64,000 nt of DNA from Amycolatopsis sp. 2-15. GTDB lineage: Bacteria; Actinomycetota; Actinomycetes; Mycobacteriales; Pseudonocardiaceae. The stretch spans positions 3,358,001-3,422,000 of the forward strand of contig NZ_CP127294.1 in assembly GCF_030285625.1 (NCBI RefSeq). Direction: 5' to 3'. A program made the position numbers and the translations under genes. Shown here one piece after another: positions 16,511 to 25,466 of the stretch (position 1 is its first letter; each line of letters starts with the position of its first letter). The notes beneath the pieces are model-generated. The model was not told the DNA's origin and made no database searches. It saw only the letters and a list, made by a program, of their open reading frames with translations.

Positions 16511-17941
16511 ATGGCGCACCCCGCGGGCCCTCGCCACGCCGACGTCTACCCCCATGCCGACGCCTCCGGGTTCCCGCCCGCGAGCGCCGAAGAGCTCGAC
16601 AAGCTGCCCGCGAAAGTGTGGCCGCGCAACACTTATCGCGCCGGCGACGGCATCGTGCGCATTGCCGGCATGGACGTGCGCGACCTCGCCGAGACCTACG
16701 GCACGCCGCTGTTCGTGGTCGACGAGGCCGACTTCAAGTCCCGGTGCGCCGACTACGCCGAGGCGTTCGACGACCCGGCGCTGGTGCACTACGCGTCGAA
16801 GGCGTTCCTGTCCATCGAGATCGCCCGCTGGGTGGCCGAACAGGGCCTGAGCCTCGACGTGTGCAGCGGCGGCGAGCTCGCCGTGGCGCAGCGCGCGAAC
16901 TTCCCGGCCGAGCGGATCACCTTCCACGGCAACAACAAGTCGCTCGCGGAGCTCGACGCGGCGGTCGAGGCCGGCGTCGGCACCGTGGTCGTCGACTCGT
17001 ACTACGAGATCGCCCGCCTGGCCGAGATCGCCGCGCGCCGCGAGGTCGTGCAGGCGGTGCTCGTGCGCGTGACGGTCGGCGTCGAGGCCCACACGCACGA
17101 GTTCATCGCGACCGCGCACGAGGACCAGAAGTTCGGCTTCTCGCTGGCTTCCGGCGACGCGGCCGAGGCCGTGCGCCGCGTGCTCAACGCGCCGTCGCTC
17201 AAGCTCGTGGGCCTGCACAGCCACATCGGCTCGCAGATCTTCGACGCCGACGGCTTCGAGGTCGCCGCCCGCCGGGTGGTCGGCCTGCTTGCCGACCTGG
17301 CCAAGGAGCACGGCCGTGAGCTGCTCGACCAGCTCAACCTCGTGGACCTCGGCGGTGGCTTCGGCATCGCCTACACCGAGAAGGACAACCCGCCGCCGCC
17401 CGCGCAAATGATCACGCAGATCCGCGAGATCGTCCGCAAGGAGTGCGCGTACGCCGACCTGCCCGTGCCGCGCATCGCGGGCGAACCGGGCCGCGCGATC
17501 GCCGGGCCGGGCACCATCACGCTGTACGAGGTCGGCACCATCAAGGACGTCGCCCTGGGTGACAACAGCACCCGCCGCTACGTGAGCGTCGACGGCGGCA
17601 TGAGTGACAACATCCGCACGGCGCTCTACGACGCGGTGTACGACTGCCGGGTGGTTTCCCGCTCCGCGAGCGAAGGTGACGAGCCCGTTCTCGCCACTCT
17701 GTCCCGAGTCGTGGGAAAACACTGTGAATCCGGCGACATCGTCGTCCGAGACTGCTGGCTACCCGACACTCTTGCTCCCGGCGACCTGCTGGCCGTCGCG
17801 GCGACCGGTGCCTACTGCTACTCGATGGCGAGTGGGTACAACCGGCAGCCGCGCCCGGCGGTGGTGGCCGTGCGCAACGGCAGCGCCCGCGTGCTGCTGC
17901 GGCGGGAGACGACGGACGACATGCTGCGCCTGGAGGTTTGA
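16511..17941 (+). CDS. lysA: Diaminopimelate decarboxylase
   Basis: The 476-aa fold-type III PLP enzyme makes L-lysine from meso-diaminopimelate, the last step of the pathway. The PLP lysine is Lys97 in [18 protein letters not shown], the glycine-rich [11 protein letters not shown] and [11 protein letters not shown] bind phosphate, and the C-terminal barrel has [14 protein letters not shown] and YSMASGYN. It is about 30 residues longer at the N-terminus than E. coli LysA, as in other actinobacteria. It is tightly coupled to argS (3-nt gap) and hom (3-nt gap), so arginyl-tRNA supply and aspartate-family synthesis share an operon. Confidence 0.97.
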   Translation: MAHPAGPRHADVYPHADASGFPPASAEELDKLPAKVWPRNTYRAGDGIVRIAGMDVRDLAETYGTPLFVVDEADFKSRCADYAEAFDDPALVHYASKAFLSIEIARWVAEQGLSLDVCSGGELAVAQRANFPAERITFHGNNKSLAELDAAVEAGVGTVVVDSYYEIARLAEIAARREVVQAVLVRVTVGVEAHTHEFIATAHEDQKFGFSLASGDAAEAVRRVLNAPSLKLVGLHSHIGSQIFDADGFEVAARRVVGLLADLAKEHGRELLDQLNLVDLGGGFGIAYTEKDNPPPPAQMITQIREIVRKECAYADLPVPRIAGEPGRAIAGPGTITLYEVGTIKDVALGDNSTRRYVSVDGGMSDNIRTALYDAVYDCRVVSRSASEGDEPVLATLSRVVGKHCESGDIVVRDCWLPDTLAPGDLLAVAATGAYCYSMASGYNRQPRPAVVAVRNGSARVLLRRETTDDMLRLEV

Positions 17942-17944
17942 GAA

Positions 17945-19294
17945 GTGTCCACAGTGTCTCCAAAAGGCGTGTCTCCGACGGGCATGTCTCCATCGGACCG
18001 ACGAGCGATCAAGGTCGCCCTCCTCGGCTGCGGCACGGTCGGCAGTGAGGTCGTGCGGCTGCTCACCGAGCAGGCGGACGAGCTGGCGGCCCGCGCCGGG
18101 GCGGCGGTGGAGCTGGCGGGCATCGCCGTGCGCCGCCCCGACAAGCACCCCGAGCTGCCGCAGGAGCTGGTGACCGACGACGCGGCCGCGCTCGTGGTCC
18201 GCGAAGACGTCGACGTGGTCGTGGAGCTGGTCGGCGGCATCGAGCCGGTGCGCGGCTGGCTGCTCGCGGCGCTGAGCGCCGGCAAGGCCGTGGTCACGGC
18301 CAACAAGGCGCTGCTCGCCGAGCACTCGGCGGACCTGTTCGAAGCCGCCGACGCCGCGGGTGTCGACCTGTACTTCGAGGCCGCCGTGGCCGGCGCCATC
18401 CCGCTGCTGCGCCCGCTGCGCGAATCGCTGGCCGGCGACCGCATCACGCGCGTGATGGGCATCGTCAACGGCACCACCAACTACATCCTCTCCGCCATGG
18501 ACACCACGGGCGCGGGCTACGCCGAGACGCTCGACGAGGCCGGCCGCCTCGGGTACGCCGAGGCCGACCCGACCGCCGACGTCGACGGCTACGACGCCGC
18601 GTCCAAGGCCGCGATCCTCGCCTCGCTCGCGTTCCACACGCGCGTGACGGCGAAGGACGTGCACCGTGAGGGCATCGCCGACGTCACGGCGGCCGACCTG
18701 GTCGCCGCGCGCGTGCTGGGCCGCACGGTGAAGCTCCTGGCCATCTGCGAGCGCGTGACGGCCGACGACGGCGCCGAGTCCGTCTCGGCGCGCGTGCACC
18801 CGGTGATGATCCCGCGCAGCCACCAGCTCGCGGGCGTCAGCGGCGCGTTCAACGCCGTGTACGTGGAAGCCGACGCGGCCGGCGAGCTGATGTTCTACGG
18901 CCAGGGCGCCGGCGGTGCCCCCACGGCGAGCGCGGTGCTGGGCGACCTCGTCGCCGTGGCCCGCAACCGCGTGGTCGGCGGCCGCGGCCCGCGCGAGTCG
19001 GCGCACGCCGCGCTGCCGATGCGCCCGATGGGCCAGACGCCCACGCGCTACCACGTGAGCCTCGACGTCGCCGACCGCGCGGGCGTGCTCGCCCAGGTGG
19101 CGCAAGCGTTCGCGGGCCACGGCGTGAGCATCGCCGCCGTGCGCCAGCGCGACGCCAACGACACGGCGAGCCTCGTGGTGGTCACTCACCTGGCGCCCGA
19201 CGCGGCGCTGCAGTCCACTGTGGACGAAATCGCGAAGCTCGATGTCGTGCGCCAAGTCGTGAGCGTGATGCGCGTGGAAGGCGAAGACCAATGA
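17945..19294 (+). CDS. hom: Homoserine dehydrogenase
   Basis: The 449-aa enzyme reduces aspartate semialdehyde to homoserine with NAD(P)H. It has the Rossmann motif KVALLGCGTVGSEVV near residue 22, the NGTTNYIL and DPTADVDGYDAASKAAILA catalytic segments, and a C-terminal ACT domain (about 365-449, RYHVSLDVADRAGVLAQVAQAF) expected to give threonine feedback control. The first 20 residues contain three V/M-S-P repeats and a later ATG at 17985 is a possible alternative start. Its TGA overlaps the ATG of a 29-codon linker ORF (ATGA) leading to thrC. Confidence 0.97.
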   Translation: MSTVSPKGVSPTGMSPSDRRAIKVALLGCGTVGSEVVRLLTEQADELAARAGAAVELAGIAVRRPDKHPELPQELVTDDAAALVVREDVDVVVELVGGIEPVRGWLLAALSAGKAVVTANKALLAEHSADLFEAADAAGVDLYFEAAVAGAIPLLRPLRESLAGDRITRVMGIVNGTTNYILSAMDTTGAGYAETLDEAGRLGYAEADPTADVDGYDAASKAAILASLAFHTRVTAKDVHREGIADVTAADLVAARVLGRTVKLLAICERVTADDGAESVSARVHPVMIPRSHQLAGVSGAFNAVYVEADAAGELMFYGQGAGGAPTASAVLGDLVAVARNRVVGGRGPRESAHAALPMRPMGQTPTRYHVSLDVADRAGVLAQVAQAFAGHGVSIAAVRQRDANDTASLVVVTHLAPDAALQSTVDEIAKLDVVRQVVSVMRVEGEDQ

Positions 19295-19380
19295 GCGCAG
19301 CTTGCAAGCGAATCATCGCTATTCACGCCGCCGCCTCACCAGTAACGAGCGTGCAACTCCGAATTGAGGTGGCGGCGTGA
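19291..19380 (+). CDS. 29-codon linker/leader-like ORF between hom and thrC
   Basis: ATG 19291 overlaps the hom stop (ATGA) and the TGA at 19378-19380 overlaps the thrC start (GTGA at 19377). The 29-aa product starts [17 protein letters not shown] and contains four Ile codons, three of them in a short run (19312, 19315, 19321) just at the foot of the hairpin described separately. Ribosomes leaving hom could restart here, melt the stem and restart again on thrC. No homologue is claimed; that it is translated is an inference from the double overlap and its length. Confidence 0.5.
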   Translation: MSAACKRIIAIHAAASPVTSVQLRIEVAA

Positions 19381-19382
19381 AT
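19321..19382 (+). promoter_or_regulatory. RNA hairpin masking the thrC ribosome site and start codon
   Basis: The left arm ATTCACGCCGCCGCCTCA (19321-19338) pairs with TGAGGTGGCGGCGTGAAT (19365-19382) over 18 bp with a single G-U wobble and a 26-nt loop. The right arm holds the thrC Shine-Dalgarno (GAGG, 19366-19369) and the GTG start (19377-19379). The mRNA would be closed for thrC unless a ribosome crosses from hom through the linker ORF, or stalls near the left arm. Confidence 0.7.
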
Positions 19383-20447
19383 GCAGCCGGATTGACTGCC
19401 TGGCCCGGGATCATCGAGGCGTACCGCGACCGGGTGCCTGTGCCGGACGGCGCGCAGGTGGTGACGCTCGGCGAGGGCAACACCCCGCTGCTGCCCGCCG
19501 CGCACCTGTCGGAGCTCACGGGCTGCACGGTGTACCTCAAGGTGGAGGGCGCCAACCCCACCGGCTCGTTCAAGGACCGCGGCATGACCGTGGCCATCAC
19601 TCACGCGCTGGCGAGCGGGCTCAAGGCCGTGATCTGCGCGTCGACGGGCAACACGTCGGCGTCGGCGGCCGCCTACGCGGCGCGCGCCGGGCTCACCTGC
19701 GCGGTGCTCGTGCCGCAGGGCAAGATCGCGATGGGCAAGCTCGCGCAGGCCGTGCTGCACGGCGCGCGCATCCTGCAGGTCGACGGCAACTTCGACGACT
19801 GCCTCGAACTCGCGCGCAAGACCGCGGCCGACTACCCCGTGACGCTGGTGAACTCCGTGAACCCGGTGCGCATCGCGGGCCAGAAGACCGCGGCGTTCGA
19901 GGTCTGCGACGCGCTCGGCCAGGCGCCCGACATCCACTGCCTGCCGGTGGGCAACGCGGGCAACATCACCGCCTACTGGGCCGGGTATTCGGAGTACGCC
20001 GGAGACGGTGTGGTGAAGAACACGCCGCGGATGTTCGGCTTCCAGGCGGCCGGCGCCGCGCCGCTCGTGCTGGGCGAACCGGTGTCCGACCCGGACACCA
20101 TCGCGACGGCGATCCGCATCGGCAGCCCCGCTTCGTGGGCCAGTGCAGTGAAGGCGAAGGACGAGTCGGCCGGCCTGTTCGAGGCGATCACCGACGCGAA
20201 GATCCTCGAGGCCTACCGCCTGCTGGCCGGGCGCGAGGGCGTGTTCGTGGAGCCCGCGTCGGCCACGAGCGTCGCCGGCCTGCTCGCCACCGCCGCCGAC
20301 GGCCGGCTGCCGAAGGGCAGCACGGTCGTGTGCACGGTCACCGGCCACGGCCTCAAGGACCCCGCGACCGCGCTCGAGGGCAACGTCGAGGTCGAGCCGC
20401 TGGCCGTCGATCCTTCGGCGGTCGCCGCCGCACTGGACCTGCGGTGA
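19377..20447 (+). CDS. thrC: Threonine synthase
   Basis: The 356-aa fold-type II PLP enzyme converts O-phosphohomoserine to threonine. Lys66 in [11 protein letters not shown] is the PLP Schiff-base lysine; STGNTSAS and [12 protein letters not shown] bind the substrate and PLP phosphate. The size is that of the short actinobacterial/Bacillus type, without the long N-terminal extension. The GTG start is inside an 18-bp stem and overlaps the linker ORF stop. thrB starts within its stop codon (GTGA at 20444). Confidence 0.96.
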   Translation: MNAAGLTAWPGIIEAYRDRVPVPDGAQVVTLGEGNTPLLPAAHLSELTGCTVYLKVEGANPTGSFKDRGMTVAITHALASGLKAVICASTGNTSASAAAYAARAGLTCAVLVPQGKIAMGKLAQAVLHGARILQVDGNFDDCLELARKTAADYPVTLVNSVNPVRIAGQKTAAFEVCDALGQAPDIHCLPVGNAGNITAYWAGYSEYAGDGVVKNTPRMFGFQAAGAAPLVLGEPVSDPDTIATAIRIGSPASWASAVKAKDESAGLFEAITDAKILEAYRLLAGREGVFVEPASATSVAGLLATAADGRLPKGSTVVCTVTGHGLKDPATALEGNVEVEPLAVDPSAVAAALDLR

Positions 20448-21352
20448 CGGGCTCCTCGGGCCTGCCGGTGGGCGCGTCGTTCCGGGCCGTGGTGCCGGGT
20501 TCGACGGCCAACCTCGGCCCGGGATTCGACGCGCTGGGCCTGGCCCTGGCGCGCCACGACGTCGTCGAGCTGCAGGTGACCGAGGACGGCCTCAAGGTCG
20601 AGGTGGTCGACGCCGGCGCCGGCGGGGTCGCCGATGTCCCCACCGACGAGACGCACCTCGTGGTGCGGGCGATCCGCCGCGCGTGCGCGCACTTGGACGT
20701 GCGCCCGCCGGGCCTGCGCCTGCGCTGCTTCAACAAGATCCCGCACGCGCGCGGGCTCGGTTCGTCGGCCGCCGCCGTGGTGTCCGGCGTGGCGCTGGGT
20801 TACGCGCTGGCGGGCGTTCCGCTCGACGACGAGGCTTTGCAGCTCGCGGCCGAGTTCGAGGGCCACGCGGACAACGCGGCCGCCAGCCTGCTCGGCGGGC
20901 TCGTGGTGGCGTGGTGCGAAAACGGGCGCTTCCACGCCGAACGTGTGGAGCCCAGCACCAAGATCCGTCCGGTGGTGGCGATCCCGGCGCTGAAGTCGTC
21001 CACCGACGCCACGCGCGGCCTGCTGCCCCAGCACGTTCCGCACGCCGACGCCGCGCACAGCGCGGGCCGCACGGCCCTTTCGGTGCTCGCGATGACGACC
21101 AAACCCGAGCTGCTGCTGGCCGCCACCGAAGACCGGCTGCACCAGGAATACCGCGCCAGCGCGTACCCCGCGAGCTCCGAGCTGGTGCGCACACTCCGTG
21201 CTCACGGGGTGGCGGCGACGATCTCCGGTGCCGGTCCCACGGTGCTCGCCCTCACCACGACGGGAATATTGCCGCCGGAATGCGACGTTGACGGGTTCGA
21301 CGTCGCCGAGCTGGGCGTGGACCTGACGGGTGTTCAGGTTGCGGCTCAGTAA
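20444..21352 (+). CDS. thrB: Homoserine kinase
   Basis: This 302-aa GHMP-family kinase phosphorylates homoserine, supplying the thrC substrate. The N-terminal [18 protein letters not shown] and the glycine-rich ATP loop [16 protein letters not shown] (about residues 98-113) are diagnostic, and [13 protein letters not shown] is GHMP motif 3. Its GTG overlaps the thrC TGA by 2 nt, so it is translationally coupled. It is the last gene of the argS-lysA-hom-thrC-thrB run; a small hairpin follows before rho. Confidence 0.96.
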   Translation: MTGSSGLPVGASFRAVVPGSTANLGPGFDALGLALARHDVVELQVTEDGLKVEVVDAGAGGVADVPTDETHLVVRAIRRACAHLDVRPPGLRLRCFNKIPHARGLGSSAAAVVSGVALGYALAGVPLDDEALQLAAEFEGHADNAAASLLGGLVVAWCENGRFHAERVEPSTKIRPVVAIPALKSSTDATRGLLPQHVPHADAAHSAGRTALSVLAMTTKPELLLAATEDRLHQEYRASAYPASSELVRTLRAHGVAATISGAGPTVLALTTTGILPPECDVDGFDVAELGVDLTGVQVAAQ

Positions 21353-21770
21353 AGCCCCGGTCACGTGGCGGGCGGAACGTGCGCCACGCGGGGGGTGGTT
21401 GTTGCACCTACCCACAGGGCGGTCTACCCTCGGGGGCGTTCGATCACCGTGCGTTTCCGCACCCGATGCCGGTCCTGTTCGCTCCTCGCGAGCCTCCGGT
21501 CCGCATCCTTCGTCGATCCGCCAGATCCGCTCCGCCTGGCAAGCGGGACGCGGAGGGACGCAGGCGGGTTTCCGGTTTCGGCGCGGTGCCGAATTCCGTT
21601 TCCTCCGTTTGGGGGAGGCAAACATCCTGTGCTGGCGACGCTCTCGCTGTGTTCCGCACGGCTAGGCGCGACTCGCCCGCATCGGAAGCAAATGCCGTTT
21701 CGCGATCAGACGCGATCGGCGGCAGTCCGCTGATCCACCTGGAGGCGTGGATCGGTCAGGAAGGACATGT
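21353..21770 (+). promoter_or_regulatory. rho promoter and long structured leader
   Basis: A 7-bp hairpin (CGTGGCG 21364-21370 / CGCCACG 21382-21388) may end the thr operon. TTGCAC (21402-21407), 17 bp and TACCCT (21425-21430) form a promoter, giving a 5' leader of about 335 nt. From 21440 to 21530 the leader is C-rich and G-poor with many YC dinucleotides, like a Rho-utilisation site. Two stems follow: 21598-21623 and GATCCAC/GTGGATC at 21732-21753, the second just before the AGGAAGGA ribosome site. Autoregulation by Rho is known in bacteria; here it is inferred. No coding region is evident. Confidence 0.6.
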
Positions 21771-23816
21771 GTGAGCAACACCGATCTGTTGAGCGGCGAC
21801 GTGGAGACCCCCGCCGCGGCCGCTGAGACGAATGGGGCCGCGGCCGCTCCGAAGCGCCGCACCGGGGGCCTTTCCGGAATGGTCATCGCCGAGCTCCGCC
21901 AGCTGGCGGGCGAACTGGGTGTGGGCGAGACCACGGGGATGCGCAAGGGTGACCTGATCGCCGCGATCCGCGAGCGGCAGGGCAAGACCAAGAAGCGCAC
22001 CGCGACGGCGGAGACTCTCCCGCTCGACGGCGTCGGCGACGCTCCGGCTCCCAAGGCCTCGAAGGCCGCGAAGACCGAAGAGCCGGCCCGGGCCGAGAAG
22101 AAGCGCGGGGAGACCCCGAGCGCCGAGGCGGCGCCGGCTCCCCAGGCCGAGACCAACGGTTCGGCTCCCGCAGCCGAGGCGCCGGCCGAGAAGCCCGCGC
22201 AGCAGGAGCGCCAGGACCGCGACGGCGGCCAGCAGAACTCCGACGGGCAGCAGGAGGAAGGCGGCCGCAGCCGTCGCCGCCGCGGCTCGAACCGGGCCGC
22301 GGGCGCGCCCGACGGCCAGCGTGAGCCGCGCGAGCAGCGTGACGGTGGCCAGCAGCGTGACGGTGGCCAGCGTGGCGACCGTGAGCAGCGTGGTGACCGT
22401 GAACAGCGTGGGGACCGTGGTGACCGCGCTGAGCGTCAGGGCGGCCGCGACAACAACCGCGGTGGCTCGGACAACCGGGACAACCGCGACAACCGCCAGC
22501 GCAACAACCAGCAGGACAGCGGCAACCGCGGCCAGCAGGACAACCGTTCGCAGGGCCCGGAGGACGACGAGGAGGGCGGCCGTCGCGGCCGTCGCTTCCG
22601 CGACCGCCGTCGCCGGGGCAGCGGGGGCGGGCGCGCCGAAGGCGGTTCGCCGGACACCGAGATCCGCGAGGACGACGTCCTGCTGCCGGTCGCCGGCATC
22701 CTGGACGTGCTCGACAACTACGCGTTCGTGCGCACCTCGGGTTACCTCGCCGGGCCGAACGACGTGTACGTCTCGCTCTCGCTGGTCCGCAAGTACGGCC
22801 TGCGCCGCGGTGACGCCATCACCGGTGTCGTCCGTCAGCCACGGGACGGCGAGCAGCAGCGGCAGAAGTTCAACCCGCTGGTGCGCGTCGACTCGATCAA
22901 CGGCCTGGAGCCGGACGAGGCCAAGCGCCGCCCCGACTTCACCAAGCTGACCCCGCTCTACCCCAACGAGCGCCTGCGTCTCGAGACCGAGTCGCACAAG
23001 CTCACCACCCGCGTGATCGACCTGATCATGCCGGTCGGCAAGGGGCAGCGCGCCCTGATCGTGTCCCCGCCGAAGGCCGGTAAGACCACGATCATGCAGG
23101 ACATCGCCAACGCGATCACCACGAACAACCCTGAGGCCCACCTCATGGTCGTGCTGGTCGACGAGCGGCCGGAAGAGGTCACGGACATGCAGCGGTCCGT
23201 GAAGGGCGAGGTCATCGCCTCGACCTTCGACCGCCCGCCGGCCGACCACACCTCGGTCGCGGAGCTCTCGATCGAGCGCGCCAAGCGCCTGGTCGAGATG
23301 GGCCACGACGTGGTGGTGCTGCTCGACTCGATCACCCGCCTCGGCCGCGCCTACAACCTGGCCGCGCCCGCGTCGGGCCGGATCCTGTCCGGTGGTGTCG
23401 ACTCGACCGCGCTGTACCCGCCGAAGCGTTTCCTGGGTGCCGCGCGCAACATCGAGAACGGCGGCTCGCTCACCATCTTCGCCACGGCGATGGTGGAGAC
23501 GGGCTCCACGATGGACACGGTGATCTTCGAGGAGTTCAAGGGCACCGGCAACGCCGAGCTCAAGCTCGACCGCAAGATCTCCGAGCGCCGCGTGTTCCCC
23601 GCGGTCGACGTCAACCCGTCCGGTACCCGCAAGGAAGAGCTGCTGCTCTCGCCGGACGAGCTCGCCGTCACGCACAAGCTGCACCGCGTGCTCCACGCGC
23701 TGGACTCACAGCAGGCCATCGACCTGCTGATCTCGCGCCTGCGCAAGACGAAGACCAACATCGAGTTCCTCATGCAGGTCTCGAAGACGGCCCTCGGGGC
23801 GAACGACGAGGACTGA
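21771..23816 (+). CDS. rho: Transcription termination factor Rho with large N-terminal insertion
   Basis: The 681-aa hexameric RNA helicase ends transcription. GTG 21771 follows AGGAAGGA. Residues 20-75 are the Rho-N SAP-like domain (MVIAELRQLAGELGVG). About 76-300 is a disordered insertion rich in Q, R, G, N, D and A, with tandem QRDGG/QRGDRE-type repeats near 185-220; then the cold-shock RNA-binding domain (about 303-370), Walker A PPKAGKTT near 435-442, Walker B VVVLLDS near 512 and the Q/R loops. E. coli Rho has 419 aa; such insertions are typical of high-GC actinobacteria and affect RNA binding and bicyclomycin response. Confidence 0.97.
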   Translation: MSNTDLLSGDVETPAAAAETNGAAAAPKRRTGGLSGMVIAELRQLAGELGVGETTGMRKGDLIAAIRERQGKTKKRTATAETLPLDGVGDAPAPKASKAAKTEEPARAEKKRGETPSAEAAPAPQAETNGSAPAAEAPAEKPAQQERQDRDGGQQNSDGQQEEGGRSRRRRGSNRAAGAPDGQREPREQRDGGQQRDGGQRGDREQRGDREQRGDRGDRAERQGGRDNNRGGSDNRDNRDNRQRNNQQDSGNRGQQDNRSQGPEDDEEGGRRGRRFRDRRRRGSGGGRAEGGSPDTEIREDDVLLPVAGILDVLDNYAFVRTSGYLAGPNDVYVSLSLVRKYGLRRGDAITGVVRQPRDGEQQRQKFNPLVRVDSINGLEPDEAKRRPDFTKLTPLYPNERLRLETESHKLTTRVIDLIMPVGKGQRALIVSPPKAGKTTIMQDIANAITTNNPEAHLMVVLVDERPEEVTDMQRSVKGEVIASTFDRPPADHTSVAELSIERAKRLVEMGHDVVVLLDSITRLGRAYNLAAPASGRILSGGVDSTALYPPKRFLGAARNIENGGSLTIFATAMVETGSTMDTVIFEEFKGTGNAELKLDRKISERRVFPAVDVNPSGTRKEELLLSPDELAVTHKLHRVLHALDSQQAIDLLISRLRKTKTNIEFLMQVSKTALGANDED

Positions 23817-23835
23817 GCTCCACCGATTCACCGTC

Positions 23836-23884
23836 CGTGAAGGGCACTTCGAGGGGACCCAGTTCCCTCGAAGTGCCCTTCACG
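23836..23884 (+). terminator. Terminator hairpin after rho
   Basis: Arms 23836-23855 and 23865-23884 make a perfect 20-bp stem (starting CGTGAAGGGCACTTC) with a 9-nt loop, 20 nt after the rho stop. No T-tract follows. The sequence looks like a dispersed intergenic palindrome of this group, which is an impression and not shown by this window. Confidence 0.75.
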
Positions 23885-24035
23885 GCGTTGGGGGCCGACG
23901 GCGCCGGGGCCGAGGAATACCAGGCCAGGAGGGTTGGTTGAACTCACCGTCAGCCCGTCTGGCAGAATGACCCGCTGAAGTCCGGCACCGGTTCACCCCG
24001 TTCCTGGGGACCCGGGGCCAACGAGAGAGGACACC

Positions 24036-24260
24036 ATGAAGAGCGGTATTCACCCTGAGTACGTGACGACTCAGGTCACCTGTAACTGCGGGAACAGCTT
24101 CACCACCCGCAGCACCAAGGACTCCGGCGAGATCCACGTCGAGATCTGCTCGAACTGCCACCCGTTCTACACCGGCAAGCAGAAGATCATGGACACCGGT
24201 GGCCGGGTTGCGCGCTTCGAGAAGCGCTACGGCAAGCGGCAGAAGAACGACGCCAAGTAG
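24036..24260 (+). CDS. rpmE: 50S ribosomal protein L31 (zinc-binding type)
   Basis: The 74-aa L31 joins the two subunits across the bridge B1b in the ribosome. It starts [20 protein letters not shown] and keeps the zinc cysteines in CNCGN and [14 protein letters not shown], so it is the C+ (zinc) form, not the zinc-independent paralogue. The ATG follows GAGAGGACACC. It lies between rho and prfA as in most actinobacteria and is closed by a 16-bp terminator. Confidence 0.97.
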   Translation: MKSGIHPEYVTTQVTCNCGNSFTTRSTKDSGEIHVEICSNCHPFYTGKQKIMDTGGRVARFEKRYGKRQKNDAK

Positions 24261-24269
24261 CTTCGCCCA

Positions 24270-24301
24270 CGGCGCCCACTCGCACGTGCGAGTGGGCGCC
24301 G
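24270..24301 (+). terminator. Intrinsic terminator after rpmE
   Basis: 24270-24285 and 24286-24301 form a perfect 16-bp palindrome followed by TTTGCTGTCTGTC, 9 nt after the rpmE stop. Confidence 0.85.
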
Positions 24302-24362
24302 TTTGCTGTCTGTCGGTGAAATTCTGTCGTTGGTGGTACTAGGCCGGGAAGAAGGCGCGGAA

Positions 24363-25433
24363 GTGGATTCGACTTCGCTCAAGGGGCTGCTCGCCGAGCA
24401 CGCCCAGCTGGAAGAGCAGCTGGCGGACCCGGCCGTGCACGCCGACCAGGCCAAGGCCCGCAAGCTGGGCCGCCGCTACGCGGAGCTGAGCCCCGTCGTG
24501 CGCGCCGTGCGTGAGCTCGACCAGACGCGCGACGATCTCGCCGCGGCCAAGGAGCTGGCGGCCGAGGACTCGGCGTTCGCTGAAGAGGCCGAAGAGCTGG
24601 CCGCGAAGATCCCCGACCTCGAGTCCCGCCTCACGGAGCTGCTGCTGCCGCGCGACCCGTACGACGGCACCGACGTGGTCATGGAGGTCAAGTCCGGCGA
24701 AGGCGGCGAGGAGTCCGCGCTGTTCGCGGGCGACCTGCTGCGAATGTACCTGCGCTACGCCGAGCGCCACGGCTGGAAGGCCGAGGTCCTCGACTCCACC
24801 GACTCCGACCTGGGCGGCTTCAAGGACGTCACGCTGTCGATCAAGAGCAAGACCGCGGACGTCGACGGCGTCTGGTCGCGCCTGAAGTTCGAGGGCGGCG
24901 TGCACCGCGTGCAGCGCGTGCCGGCGACCGAGTCGCAGGGCCGCATCCACACGTCCGCCGCCGGCGTGCTGATCTACCCGGAGCCCGAAGAGGTCGAGGT
25001 CGAGATCGACCCCAATGACCTGCGCATCGACGTCTTCCGCTCCTCCGGCCCCGGCGGCCAGAGCGTGAACACCACCGACTCGGCCGTGCGCATCACGCAC
25101 CTGCCGACCGGCATCGTCGTCTCGTGCCAGAACGAGAAGTCCCAGATCCAGAACCGCGCCCGCGCGCTGCAGGTCCTGCAGGCCCGCCTGCAGGCCATCG
25201 CCGAGGAAGAGGCCGCCGCGAAGGCCTCGGACGCCCGCCGCTCGCAGGTCCGCACCGTCGACCGCTCCGAGCGCGTGCGCACGTACAACTTCCCCGAGAA
25301 CCGCATCTCGGACCACCGCGTGAACTACAAGGCCTACAACCTCGACCAGGTCCTCGACGGCGACCTCGACGGCGTCCTCGACGCCCTGGCGACCGCCGAC
25401 CGCGAGGAGCGGCTGGCCGCGCAGTCCGGCTGA
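24363..25433 (+). CDS. prfA: Peptide chain release factor 1
   Basis: The 356-aa factor ends translation at UAA and UAG. It has the coiled N-terminal domain, the codon-recognition region around residues 180-190 and the peptidyl-hydrolase loop [12 protein letters not shown] with Gly231-Gly232-Gln233. The GTG at 24363 matches the usual family start ([10 protein letters not shown]); an upstream in-frame start would add 20 unusual residues. The partner that methylates the Gln, prmC, lies 4.5 kb away beyond a reverse-strand glycosylation module, instead of directly downstream. Confidence 0.97.
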   Translation: MDSTSLKGLLAEHAQLEEQLADPAVHADQAKARKLGRRYAELSPVVRAVRELDQTRDDLAAAKELAAEDSAFAEEAEELAAKIPDLESRLTELLLPRDPYDGTDVVMEVKSGEGGEESALFAGDLLRMYLRYAERHGWKAEVLDSTDSDLGGFKDVTLSIKSKTADVDGVWSRLKFEGGVHRVQRVPATESQGRIHTSAAGVLIYPEPEEVEVEIDPNDLRIDVFRSSGPGGQSVNTTDSAVRITHLPTGIVVSCQNEKSQIQNRARALQVLQARLQAIAEEEAAAKASDARRSQVRTVDRSERVRTYNFPENRISDHRVNYKAYNLDQVLDGDLDGVLDALATADREERLAAQSG

Positions 25434-25466
25434 GCCTGTCCCGACGCCTCAGACGCCTCAGACGCC

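Noticed and set aside
22321..22420. Tandem repeats in rho as a CRISPR or minisatellite
   Set aside because: The units are irregular, in frame, and encode the low-complexity Rho insertion; there are no spacers. No CRISPR array was found anywhere in the window.
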